64,000 nt of DNA from Labilithrix sp. (GTDB lineage Bacteria; Myxococcota_A; Polyangia; Polyangiales; Polyangiaceae), in contig JAHBWE010000008.1 in NCBI GenBank assembly GCA_019637155.1, positions 372,001-436,000 of the forward strand, written 5' to 3'. Under the pieces are notes generated by a model. The model made no database searches. It was not told the origin of the DNA and was given only the letters and a program-made list of their open reading frames with translations. The position numbers were made by a program, and so were the translations under genes. Positions within the stretch are counted from its first letter, which is position 1, and every line of letters begins with the position of its first letter. Positions 44,390 through 51,809 of this stretch are shown in pieces.

Positions 44390-45790
44390 ATGCGCGGCGT
44401 GCTGGCGCCGTTCGGTGATCGTGCGGTGCGCTTCGCCGTCCCCGCGAGCATCGGCGCGCGGCGCGTGCTCTTCGAGCGGCTGCGCGCGCTGCCGGGAGCC
44501 GAGGACGTCGTGCTCTGCGAGGAGGTGGGGCTCGTGCGCGGCGACGTCGACCCCGCCGCTATCGCGCGTGCGCTCGGCGAGCCGATCGACGAAGGCGCCG
44601 CCGCGCCCTCCGCGCGGCACGTCGTGCGTGTCGTCTACGACGGAGAAGATCTCGCCGCCGTCGCGGCCGCGATCGGGGTCGACGCGAGCGACGTCGTCGC
44701 GCGCCATCGCGAGCCGGAGTACCGCGTCTCGATGCTCGGCTTCCTCCCCGGCTTCGCGTACCTCCGCGGTCTGCCGCCGGAGCTCCGCCTGTCGCGCCGC
44801 GCGCCGCGACCGCGCGTGCCGGCGCGGAGCCTCGCGATCGCTGCAGACTACACGGGTATCTACCCCGTCGCGTCGGCCGGCGGTTGGCACCTCCTCGGGC
44901 GCGCGCTCGACGCGCCGCGCTTCGCGCTCGGCGACGCGGTGTCGTTCGTCCCCGCGCGCGGGGCGCCGCCCGAGCCGACGACGCTCGCGTCGACGGCGGT
45001 CCCGAATGGCCCGCACCTCGTCGTCACGCGCGTCGCCGGCCTCGCGCTCTTCGTCGACGCCGGACGCCCCGGCCGCATGCACGAGGGGATGCCGCCGGGC
45101 GGCCCGCTCGTCCGCGGCGCGTTCGCGCGCGCCAACGCGCTCGCGGGCAACACGGCGGCGGCGTGCGCGATCGAGCTCACCGGCATGCTCGAGGTCGAGG
45201 CCCGCGGCGCCACGCTCGACGTCGCCGACGACACGCACGCGACGACGCTCCGCCACGGCGACCGCTTCACGCTCGCGAGCGGCGATCGCCGCGCGCGCTA
45301 CCTCGCGCTCGCAGGCGGCATCGACGCGCCGATCGCCGACGGCAGCCGCTGCGCGCTCCTCGCGGCCGGCATCGGCCGCCCGCTCCGCCGCGGCGACGTG
45401 CTCATGCCCGGCGGCGACCATGGCGACCATGGCATGAGCGCGACGCCGCGCGACGACGACGGCGGCGACCTCGCGCTCCTGCCCGGCCCCGACGCGACGC
45501 CCGCGCTCCTCGATCGCTTGTGCACGACCGAATTCACGATCTCCTCGACCTCCGATCGCTCCGGCACGCGCCTCACCGGCGGCGAGGGTCTCCACACCGA
45601 CGCCGGCACCCGCCCCTCGACCCCGATGCTCGAAGGCGCAATCGAGCTGACCCCTTCCGGCCTCGTCGTCCTCGGCCCCGACCACCCCACCACCGGCGGC
45701 TACCCCGTAGTCGCGCTCCTCCGCGCCCACTCCCGCGACAGATTCTTCACGCGCCCTCTCGGCGCTCCGGTTCGATTCACGCTCGCGTGA
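44390..45790 (+). CDS. pxpBC: Fused 5-oxoprolinase subunits B and C (KipI-KipA type)
   Basis: The 466-residue protein joins two normally separate subunits. The first half (to about 200) is PxpB/KipI-like: VLAPFGDRAVRFAVP, RVSMLGFLPGFAYLRGLP, RVPARSLAIAADYTGIYPVASAGGWHLLGR. The second (from about 210) is PxpC/KipA-like: VVTRVAGLALFVDAGRPGRMHEGMPPGGPLVRGAF, NALAGNTAAACAIELTG, RYLALAGGIDAPI, and a C-terminal EGLHTDAG and LGPDHPTTGGYPVVALL. The second half is about 260 residues, a little shorter than free PxpC. With pxpA it makes a complete enzyme set. Confidence 0.9.
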   Translation: MRGVLAPFGDRAVRFAVPASIGARRVLFERLRALPGAEDVVLCEEVGLVRGDVDPAAIARALGEPIDEGAAAPSARHVVRVVYDGEDLAAVAAAIGVDASDVVARHREPEYRVSMLGFLPGFAYLRGLPPELRLSRRAPRPRVPARSLAIAADYTGIYPVASAGGWHLLGRALDAPRFALGDAVSFVPARGAPPEPTTLASTAVPNGPHLVVTRVAGLALFVDAGRPGRMHEGMPPGGPLVRGAFARANALAGNTAAACAIELTGMLEVEARGATLDVADDTHATTLRHGDRFTLASGDRRARYLALAGGIDAPIADGSRCALLAAGIGRPLRRGDVLMPGGDHGDHGMSATPRDDDGGDLALLPGPDATPALLDRLCTTEFTISSTSDRSGTRLTGGEGLHTDAGTRPSTPMLEGAIELTPSGLVVLGPDHPTTGGYPVVALLRAHSRDRFFTRPLGAPVRFTLA

Positions 45791-45991
45791 CCACCGCCGA
45801 GGTACCTGTCGCGAACGGCGCGGGGCCACGCCGCCGACGAGAACGCCTCGACCGCATCGAACACCGGCTCGAGCGTCCACGCGCGGAAGCTCGACGTGTC
45901 GCTAAGACACCGCTCGTAGTGGCGGCAACCCTCGCTAGCGCCTCGAACGTCGGACGGTGCGACATCGACGCTCAGGTGAGCGTCGTCGCGG
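45791..45991. other. Gap without a recognisable gene
   Basis: About 200 bp after pxpBC show no family match on either strand. Short open frames exist but have no start signal, no hydrophobic or motif-bearing sequence. It marks the left edge of the accessory region. Confidence 0.5.
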
Positions 45992-46432
45992 ATGTGGTCC
46001 TCGATGACTCGATGCAGCGGGGGCGCTACGTTCGAGACCGTGGTGCTCGTTCTTCTCGGCGCATCGATGCTCCTCATCGCGAGCGCGTGTGGGGTCGCGC
46101 TCGTCGTGCGCGAGGGCAAACGACGCCAACTCGCGGCGATCGGAACGTGGACGACGGGGCGCGTCGAGATGATCGATCTGGACTCGGACTCGGGGCTGAT
46201 CATCCTCGCTTTCGAAGACGCTACGGGGCGTACGCGAAAGGTGTTCGCGTCCGGAACGTCGTCCTTTCATCCGAGAGTGGGGGAGCCCGCGCGCGTCCTC
46301 TACGATCCGCGCGATCCCTCGCGCGCCGAGATCGAGGTCGCCGTGAGGACGACACGGGTCGCCCTCGTCGTCATGACGTGCGCGTTCGGGATCCTCGGAG
46401 TCGGTCTCCTCGTCTCCGGTCTGGCAAGGTGA
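45992..46432 (+). CDS. Small DUF3592-like membrane protein
   Basis: The 146-residue product has a membrane helix at each end (VVLVLLGASMLLIASACGVALVV and VALVVMTCAFGILGVGLLVSGL) around a short strand-rich domain: GTWTTGRVEMIDLDSDSG, LIILAFEDATGRTRKVFASGTSS, and GEPARVLYDPRDPSRAEIE. That layout and the RVLYDPRDPSRA block are those of DUF3592. Function is unknown. ATG 45992 is listed; ATG 46004 keeps both helices as well. Confidence 0.7.
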   Translation: MWSSMTRCSGGATFETVVLVLLGASMLLIASACGVALVVREGKRRQLAAIGTWTTGRVEMIDLDSDSGLIILAFEDATGRTRKVFASGTSSFHPRVGEPARVLYDPRDPSRAEIEVAVRTTRVALVVMTCAFGILGVGLLVSGLAR

Positions 46433-46458
46433 TCGCGAACGTGGATCCGGATCGAAGG

Positions 46459-46535
46459 ATTCCGCACGAGCCTCGTGCAGAATTCGAAGCCGATCGACGC
46501 GACCAAGATTCTGCACGAGGCTGGTGCAGAATTCG
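46459..46535 (+). repeat. Two copies of a palindromic 28-bp repeat
   Basis: ATTCCGCACGAGCCTCGTGC... (46459-46486) and ATTCTGCACGAGGCTGGTGC... (46508-46535) are near-identical and 49 bp apart. Each is an inverted repeat: ATTCTGCAC pairs with GTGCAGAAT in the second copy (perfect 9 bp), with one mismatch in the first. They stand just before the nuclease remnant and might be the relic of a mobile-element end, a REP-like repeat or a regulatory pair. Confidence 0.6.
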
Positions 46536-46780
46536 CCAGAGGCTCTCCAACCGCCTGTCGTGGACGCACTACCGTGCGCTGCTTGCGGTGAGCGACCCGG
46601 CGGCGCGCGCCTTCTACGAGATCGAGGCCGAGCGCGAGAACTGGTCGACGCCCCACCTCGAACGCCGATCTTCACGGCGCTCCACCTACGTCTGCTCAAG
46701 AGCCGGAACAAGGAGGGCGTGATGGATCTTGCCCGGAAGGGGCAGACCGTCGAGCGGCTCATCAAGTGCGCGGCAAGCTC
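46510..46780 (+). pseudogene. Remnant of a DUF1016/YhcG-type PDDEXK nuclease gene
   Basis: One frame reads LSNRLSWTHYRALLAVSDPAARAFYEIEAERENWSTPHLER, the conserved N-terminal part of DUF1016 proteins. A second frame, shifted by one base after about 46660, continues IFTALHLRLLKSRNKEGVMDLARKGQTVERLIK, the next conserved stretch of the same family. The nuclease core that should follow is absent; the minus-strand remnant begins there. So this is a short, frameshifted, 3'-truncated piece. The family occurs in defence and restriction-linked loci. Confidence 0.75.
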
Positions 46781-47190
46781 GTCAAGCTTCTTGAGGAGGG
46801 CGTCGACGGCGAGAGCGCGTATGGTCGGGGCGAGGGTGGGAGCGTCGACACCGAGGACGAGACTCGGATCGAGCTGCGCCAGGCGTGGAGCGAGCGCCGG
46901 TATCATGCCCGCCAGCCACATCACGACCTCGCGAAGTTGGGGAACAACCTTGGTCGGATCTTCGGGATGGAACAGCAGGGACTCGACCTGCTCCGAGCTT
47001 AGGGCGTGGGCCGCGATCCACCGGACCGCGAGGTACTCCGCCATGGAGTGATGAAACCAGCCGATCCTCCCGTGGCCGCCGTTCGTAGGGTCTCGTCAAC
47101 CGCGCCGACCGATACAACCAGTCCAGCTCCGGCATGGGGTTCCGTGGGAGCGCCAAGGATGTCGGTCCGGGTGTAGCGTGCACCTTCGCT
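46765..47190 (-). pseudogene. Remnant of a NACHT/STAND-type NTPase gene
   Basis: The frame reads NGGHGRIGWFHHSMAEYLAVRWIAAHALSSEQVESLLFHPED then VVPQLREVVMWLAGMIPALAPRLAQLDPSLVLGVDAPTLAP. FHHSMAEYLAVRWI is the winged-helix motif (FHxSFxEYLAARxL) found after NACHT domains, and LREVVMWLA and DPSLVL fit the helical repeats of the same proteins. An upstream piece in another frame (MPELDWLYRSARLT) seems to belong to it. The NTPase domain and ends are missing. Proteins of this kind include bacterial antiphage NTPases, but the fragment does not show which type. Confidence 0.65.
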
Positions 47191-47309
47191 CGGTCTTGCT
47201 CGGTTCGGCCGCCACGATCATGGCCCGTCACCATCGAGCGTCGCGAATCACGACCAGCGCGTCGGCCCTCGCCCGAAGGGAATCTGGGCCAGGCGGCCCA
47301 GCGTGGCGG

Positions 47310-47609
47310 TCACTGCTCCTCGTGTCGCTCGCAGAACATGGCGTCACACGCCTCGCATTCGAGGATGACGTGTCGCGTTGTTGTCGACGCTGGGTCAGGG
47401 ACGAGGCCGAGCTCCTCGAGGGCTCCGGCGCATCGTGGGCAGGTGCGCGTGTTCGGCGCAACCTCGATGACGCGCTCACCGGGCGGATCGTCTGGGTCGA
47501 AGTCGGTGAACGCGCTCTCGATCTCCGCGGTGAGCGCGGCTCGCTCGGACTCGGGCACGCTATCGAGCGCCTGCTCCAGCCCCACGATCTTCCACTTCTT
47601 GCCGTCCAT
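47310..47609 (-). CDS. Small zinc-ribbon-like protein
   Basis: The 99-residue soluble protein has an acidic N-terminal half with a helix (LEQALDSVPESERAALTAEIESAF) and a C-terminal part with CPRC and CEAC pairs (NTRTCPRCAGALEELG, ILECEACDAMFCERHEEQ), a likely zinc ribbon. There is no signal peptide. No family is recognised. It stands alone between the NTPase remnant and the VOC gene, transcribed away from the latter. Confidence 0.65.
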   Translation of the reverse strand: MDGKKWKIVGLEQALDSVPESERAALTAEIESAFTDFDPDDPPGERVIEVAPNTRTCPRCAGALEELGLVPDPASTTTRHVILECEACDAMFCERHEEQ

Positions 47610-47737
47610 TGTGGTGCCTCTCGCGGAAGTCTATCGTCCGTTCAGAAGACCGTTGAGAACGATCCTGAACGGCTCGCGCTGCCACTTCGACTCTCCGGAG
47701 GGTCTTCTCGCCCGCGATGACACCCGCTTCGAGGCTC

Positions 47738-48115
47738 ATGCTGGACCACATCTCGATCGGCGTCGCCTCTCTCTCGAAGGCCGGTGCCTTCTATGACGCC
47801 GTGCTCGCCCCCCTCGGCTACGTGCGCGTTTTGACGCACGAGCGAGCTCTTGGCTGGAACACCCCGGGGACGAAGGACGAGGCGTTCGCGACGCTGGCCG
47901 CTGGAACAGACGTGAGGGCGCCCGGACCAGGTTGCCATGTCGCCTTCGCGGCGCCGAGCCGAGAGGCCGTGCACGCGTTCCACGCGGCAGCGCTGGCAGC
48001 GGGGGCAACCGACGAGGGCGCTCCGGGCTCGCGTCCGCTCTACGGTGACGGGTACTACGCCGCGTTCGTGCGCGACCTCGACGGATATCGCATCGAGGCC
48101 GTGTTCCACGAGTAG
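47738..48115 (+). CDS. VOC (glyoxalase/bleomycin-resistance) family protein
   Basis: The 125-residue protein has the two beta-alpha-beta-beta-beta modules of the vicinal-oxygen-chelate fold: MLDHISIGVASLSKAGAFYDAVLAPLGY with metal-binding His4, CHVAFAAPSREAVHAFHAAALAAGATDEGAPGSRP, and YYAAFVRDLDGYRIEAVFHE with the C-terminal Glu metal ligand. Substrate is not evident. ATG 47738 starts the first strand directly; ATG 47717 is the alternative. The next gene follows 28 bases on. Confidence 0.82.
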   Translation: MLDHISIGVASLSKAGAFYDAVLAPLGYVRVLTHERALGWNTPGTKDEAFATLAAGTDVRAPGPGCHVAFAAPSREAVHAFHAAALAAGATDEGAPGSRPLYGDGYYAAFVRDLDGYRIEAVFHE

Positions 48116-48143
48116 GAGGGCGAAGGGTAGGAACAGGGGTCGG

Positions 48144-48920
48144 ATGGTCGCGCCGCGCATCGTCGTTCACGTACCGCATGCGTCTGTCGTCATTCCCGAC
48201 GACGTCCGTGCGTCCTTCCTGCTCGGCGACGACGACCTCGAGCGCGAGCTCGTGGCCATGACGGACGGGTACACCGACGAGATCTTCGCACTGCCGAGAG
48301 AGATCGCTACGACCGTCCGGTTTCCGGTGAGCCGCCTCGTCGTCGATCCGGAGCGATTTGCGGACGATGCGGGCGAGCCGATGTCCAGCAAGGGGATGGG
48401 CGTGGTGTACACGACGACGTCCGATGGTCGCCCGCTCCGGAGCGCTCCGCCTCCGAACGACCGCGCGCGGCTGCTCGCGCGCTTCTACGAGCCGCACCAC
48501 GCTGCGTTGGAGCGCGCCGTAGCCGCCGCGCTCGAGGTTCACGGGGCATGCGCCGTCGTCGACGCGCACAGCTTCCCTTCGCGTGCGCTGCCCTACGAAG
48601 ACGATCAGCGGGATGACCGACCGGAGATCTGCATCGGCACCGACGCCTTCCACACGCCGAAGGGGCTCCGCGATCTTGCGGTCGCTACGTTCAGGACGCG
48701 CGGCTTCAGCGTCGACGTCGACCGACCGTTCGCCGGCGCCCTTGTGCCGATGACGTTCTATCGGCGGGATGCTCGCGTGCAGGCTCTGATGATCGAGATC
48801 AACCGCGCGCTCTACATGGACGAGCGGACCGGCGACCGGCTCGACTCGTTTGCGGTGATCCAGCGGCGCATTCAGGACGCGGTCGACGCGATCATCCAGG
48901 CCGTGACCCCGAAGCTGTAG
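48144..48920 (+). CDS. N-formylglutamate amidohydrolase family protein
   Basis: The 258-residue metal hydrolase matches the family that frees glutamate from N-formylglutamate in histidine breakdown, and related enzymes. Motifs are VVHVPHASVVIPDDVR (the S/A-H-x-x-x-x-P opening), TTVRFPVSRLVVDPERF, AVVDAHSFPSRALPYE with metal-binding Asp-His, and MTFYRRDARVQALMIEINRALYMDE near the end. No other hut genes are near. Its last 180 bp have a diverged second copy at 50762-50938, so the 3' end of this gene may have been replaced or duplicated. Confidence 0.85.
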   Translation: MVAPRIVVHVPHASVVIPDDVRASFLLGDDDLERELVAMTDGYTDEIFALPREIATTVRFPVSRLVVDPERFADDAGEPMSSKGMGVVYTTTSDGRPLRSAPPPNDRARLLARFYEPHHAALERAVAAALEVHGACAVVDAHSFPSRALPYEDDQRDDRPEICIGTDAFHTPKGLRDLAVATFRTRGFSVDVDRPFAGALVPMTFYRRDARVQALMIEINRALYMDERTGDRLDSFAVIQRRIQDAVDAIIQAVTPKL

Positions 48921-48995
48921 AGGTGGCGGCTCGTGCCTCCTCAGCTACCATCACCGATGGCGCGCCAACCTTCCCGCGCCCACGTCGGGTCGCCG

Positions 48996-49295
48996 ATGCG
49001 CGGATCCGCCACTGCGTTGCTCGAGATCGCGTTCTGGATCGATCGCCCGCTCTCATTCCTCCGTCGAAAGAAGGTCCGCTACGACCGCCCTCAATGGGGA
49101 AACCCTGGCCCCCGGCGCGGAGATCCAGCCTACCCTGCGTGGCGCGCGTGGCTTCGAGCGAAGCGGGAGCGCAACGCCGCCCGACCAGTGGTCATCCGCT
49201 GGCTCCTACGCGAATGGATGTTCCTGAGGACGCGACGCTCGCCCGGTTGCGCCGTGACACCATCGTGTTCGAGATCGGAAAGGCGTTCATCATGA
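48996..49295 (+). CDS. Possible small basic protein (uncertain)
   Basis: An open frame of 99 residues begins MRGSATALLEIAFWIDRPLSFL and continues RRKKVRYDRPQWGNPGPRRGDPAYPAWRAWLRAKRERN. The early part looks protein-like (amphipathic segment, aromatic residues), but the last third overlaps the next gene in another frame and no ribosome site is evident. If not coding, the 290 bp between the amidohydrolase and the next gene hold nothing I can name. Confidence 0.3.
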   Translation: MRGSATALLEIAFWIDRPLSFLRRKKVRYDRPQWGNPGPRRGDPAYPAWRAWLRAKRERNAARPVVIRWLLREWMFLRTRRSPGCAVTPSCSRSERRSS

Positions 49296-49453
49296 GCGAT
49301 CGTGTCTGGATCTGCACCGACGTCGGGACCCGCACGGTCTGCGCCGTGCTCCTCGATGACCTGCTCGCTGCGCCCGACTCCGGGCCACCCTACTCGATCG
49401 CCGAGCACGTCATCGACCGCTACAGCATGGAAGCCTGCCAGGCGCTTCGCTGA
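49214..49453 (+). CDS. Small conserved-looking hypothetical protein
   Basis: The 79-residue protein reads FEIGKAFIMSDRVWICTDVGTRTVCAVLLDDLL...GPPYSIAEHVIDRYSMEAC. The strand pattern and the closing motif PPYSIAEHVIDRYSMEAC give it the look of a genuine small family seen as orphans in myxobacteria (from memory; unnamed). No signal peptide or cofactor motif. ATG 49214 follows a GGATG stretch without a strong ribosome site. Confidence 0.5.
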   Translation: MDVPEDATLARLRRDTIVFEIGKAFIMSDRVWICTDVGTRTVCAVLLDDLLAAPDSGPPYSIAEHVIDRYSMEACQALR

Positions 49454-49548
49454 ACCCGGGGCGACGGTCGCGACAGGGGGCGTCGCACGCCGGCACTTCG
49501 CAAGGCTTCACCCTGCACCGCGCGAAGGACGCCGTACGTTCGAGGCTC

Positions 49549-50181
49549 ATGAGCGGCCGTCACCTTGATAGTCGAGCCCACCGCGCGGAGCTGGTGGACT
49601 ACTTCGCACGCGAGCTCGCGATGTACGTAGGGCGCAGCGCGAGCAAGCTGCGTCGCGAGGGCCTCCGCGCGGTCGACTTTGACGGGGACGTCCTCGTCGA
49701 CTTGGCCGATGGGTCCACGATGACGTTCACGCACGCCATCGTGGTGCAGCACAGGTCCAAGTCGATCGGCGCCTTCACGGAGCACTGCGGGTACTACGCC
49801 TTCGAGCCGTTCGATGTCCGCATGTCGCGAGTCTGGGACGGGCGCGTCTTCCGCCGGTACGGCGACCTGTCCGAGGCAGAGCACTCGTTCGCCGGTCGAC
49901 TCGCGATCGCTGGACGCGAGTACGTCGCGGTCCCCTCCGCCGCATACGACCGGCTCTCGAGGGCGGAGGTGACGACCGACGCGATCGTCCACGCTCGCCT
50001 GTCGATCGCCAGAAGCCTCCGTGCCGCCCGGAGGCAGGCCGGGCTCACGCGGCGCGCCGTCAGACCTCGGGTAGCGCCCGCTCGGCGCGGCATGAGCTGG
50101 CGAGTTCCTACACTGGTCGAGGTTGAGGACCCGACTGGCGAACGTACGACTGGCGGTCTATATTCAGTCCGAGGCGAACCC
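49549..50181 (+). CDS. Hypothetical protein run in frame into an XRE antitoxin remnant
   Basis: One uninterrupted frame starts MSGRHLDSRAHRAELVDYFARELAMYVG and includes TFTHAIVVQHRSKSIGAFTEHCGYYAFEPFDVRMS, a compact domain of about 100 residues with no known family. It then continues into AGREYVAVPSAAYDRLS...ARLSIARSLRAARRQAGLTRRAV, the opening of an XRE-type HTH antitoxin, which loses its second helix half. The frame then runs on through the Phd start at 50182, ending with the Phd stop. Two separate genes have probably been joined by deletion; the listed end is the base before the Phd ATG. Confidence 0.5.
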
Positions 50182-50478
50182 ATGCGTGCAGTCCGTATCT
50201 CCGAAGACATCGTGCCGGTCAGCGACTTCAAGGCGCAAGCCGCGGGCTGGCTGAAGCGCGTCGCCGACACGGGGCAGCCGGTCGTGATCACGCAGAACGG
50301 GAAGGCCGCCGGCGTGCTCGTCTCCCCGTCGGAGTTCGACCGGCTACGCGAACGCGCAGGCCTGCTCGAGGCGATCGACGCGGGCCTCGCTGACGAGACG
50401 GCTGGTCGCGTCGTCTCGCATGCCGCCGTCGTCTCCGAAATGAAGCGCCGGGCGGTGAGACGAACTTCGAAGAGATGA
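50182..50478 (+). CDS. Phd/YefM-type antitoxin
   Basis: The 98-residue antitoxin has the Phd N-terminal DNA-binding fold: ISEDIVPVSDFKAQAAGWLKRVADTGQPVVITQNGKAAGVLVSPSEFDRLRER. The C-terminal tail (ETAGRVVSHAAVVSEMKRR) should wrap the toxin. ATG 50182 is chosen because the fold starts there, although the frame is open for 211 codons upstream. Its stop overlaps the toxin start by ATGA, the usual coupling in such operons. Confidence 0.85.
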   Translation: MRAVRISEDIVPVSDFKAQAAGWLKRVADTGQPVVITQNGKAAGVLVSPSEFDRLRERAGLLEAIDAGLADETAGRVVSHAAVVSEMKRRAVRRTSKR

Positions 50479-50774
50479 CGAAACCGCGACGAAGTAGGCG
50501 AAAGGTTCCGGTTTCGATCGAGTGGACGGAGCGCGCCGTCGCCGACTTACGTGCGATCGACGACTACATCGCGGCGGACAATCCGGCGGCGGCCGAACGG
50601 TGGGTAGGCAGGCTCATCGCGAAGGCCGAGGCGGCTGCCCGGCTCCCGATGGCCGGGCGCGTCGTGCCCGAGAAGGGACGAACCGACATCCGCGAGGTGT
50701 TCCTTCGGACCTACCGGATCGTGTACCGCGTGAGGGAGGACAGCATCCTCGTGCTGACGCACTCGTGCCGATGA
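50475..50774 (+). CDS. ParE/RelE-superfamily toxin, C-terminus at a junction
   Basis: The 99-residue toxin has the compact RelE fold: VSIEWTERAVADLRAIDDYIAADNPAAAERWVGRLIAKAEAAARLPMAGRVVPEKGRTDIREVFLRTYRIVYRV, ending DSILVLTHSCR. ParE members usually continue about 5-10 residues in a pattern such as VxHGxR. Here the sequence changes to the amidohydrolase-like repeat at about 50762, so the end is altered and may be non-functional. It is translationally coupled to the antitoxin. Confidence 0.8.
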   Translation: MTKPRRSRRKVPVSIEWTERAVADLRAIDDYIAADNPAAAERWVGRLIAKAEAAARLPMAGRVVPEKGRTDIREVFLRTYRIVYRVREDSILVLTHSCR

Positions 50775-50938
50775 CGTTCTATCGACGAGATGATCAGGTG
50801 CAGGCTGTGATGGTCGAGATCAACCGCGCGCTCTACATGGACGAGCGGACCGGCGACCGACTCGAATCATTTGCGCTGATCCGAGGGCGGATTCAGGGCG
50901 CGCTCGAGGCGCTCATCCAGGCGACCCCCAAGCTGTAG
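50762..50938 (+). pseudogene. Second copy of the N-formylglutamate amidohydrolase 3' end
   Basis: The frame reads ALVPMTFYRRDDQVQAVMVEINRALYMDERTGDRLESFALIRGRIQGALEALIQATPKL and a stop. It aligns without gaps, except one codon, to the last 59 codons of the gene ending at 48920, with an exact stretch of over 40 bp around ATCAACCGCGCGCTCTACAT. By eye the DNA identity is a little over 80 per cent. It has no start of its own and begins inside the toxin gene's last codons. Confidence 0.88.
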
Positions 50939-50960
50939 GGTCGTTCGCGCCGCGCGTCGA

Positions 50961-51752
50961 TCAGCCGCGCGGGCGCAGCCGTTTCGCCGGGTGGACGCTT
51001 CGCTCCGGCGCCTCGAGCCAGCGTGCGAGGGTCGTGACGTGAGGGTCGGAGCGGTCGAGGGACGCGAGCGCGGACTCGAAGCTCGATGCGCGATTCGTGT
51101 ACAGTGCACGGAATGCGCGGCGGAGGGCGGCGATGGAGTCGGCCGGCACGCCGCGGCGCTCCAGGCCTACGACGTTGAGCGCACGTACGCGGGCGCGGTC
51201 GCCTTGGACGATCGCGAACGGCGGGACGTCGCGCTCGCACATCGCGCCGGCGGCGACGAAGGCGCTCTCGCCGACGCGGACGAGCTGCGCGACGCCGGCG
51301 AGGCCGCCGAAGGTGACCCAGTCGTCGAGCACGACGTGGCCGGCGAGCTGGACCGCGTTCGCGATCACGCAGTGTGAGCCGATGACGGCGTCGTGCGCGA
51401 CGTGGCAGCCCGCCATGAACAGGTTGTGCGCGCCGATGCGCGTCGCGCCCGCGCCGCTCGACACGTTCACCGTCACGCTCTCGCGGAACACGTTGTCGTC
51501 GCCGATCTCGAGCGCGCCGCCCCCCGCCTCGCCGCCCTTCTTGACCTGCGCTTCGCCGCCGACGACGGCGAACGGATGAAGGGTGCATCTTGCACCTATC
51601 TTCGTCTTGCCCTGGACGACGACGTGACCGAGCAGGCGCGTGCCCGCGCCGATGCGGACCCCCGCCTGGACGTGACAGAACGGGCCGACCTCGACGTCGT
51701 CCGCGAGCTCCGCGCGGCGATCGACGATCGAGCTCGGATGGATGCGCGACAT
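50961..51752 (-). CDS. lpxA: UDP-N-acetylglucosamine acyltransferase LpxA
   Basis: LpxA makes the first acyl transfer in lipid A synthesis. The 263-residue protein opens IHPSSIVDRRAELADDVEVGPFCHV and has the left-handed beta-helix hexapeptide repeats (VRIGAGTRLLGHVVVQGKTKIGARC and later). The catalytic His lies in FMAGCHVAHDAVIGSHCVIAN near residue 125. The C-terminal helices contain VVGLERRGVPADSIAALRRAFRALY, as in LpxA. It is last in the run skp-lpxD-fabZ-lpxA. The length matches E. coli (262). Confidence 0.95.
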   Translation of the reverse strand: MSRIHPSSIVDRRAELADDVEVGPFCHVQAGVRIGAGTRLLGHVVVQGKTKIGARCTLHPFAVVGGEAQVKKGGEAGGGALEIGDDNVFRESVTVNVSSGAGATRIGAHNLFMAGCHVAHDAVIGSHCVIANAVQLAGHVVLDDWVTFGGLAGVAQLVRVGESAFVAAGAMCERDVPPFAIVQGDRARVRALNVVGLERRGVPADSIAALRRAFRALYTNRASSFESALASLDRSDPHVTTLARWLEAPERSVHPAKRLRPRG

Positions 51753-51809
51753 CGAGCGCTGGAGATAGCGCGCTCCGGCCCGCGCCGGCAACCGCTGTGG
51801 TGGAGCGCG

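Noticed and set aside
47178..47720. A 180-codon plus-strand frame over the zinc-ribbon gene
   Set aside because: It lacks motifs and a ribosome site, and the minus-strand frame has paired CxxC motifs and a sensible composition.
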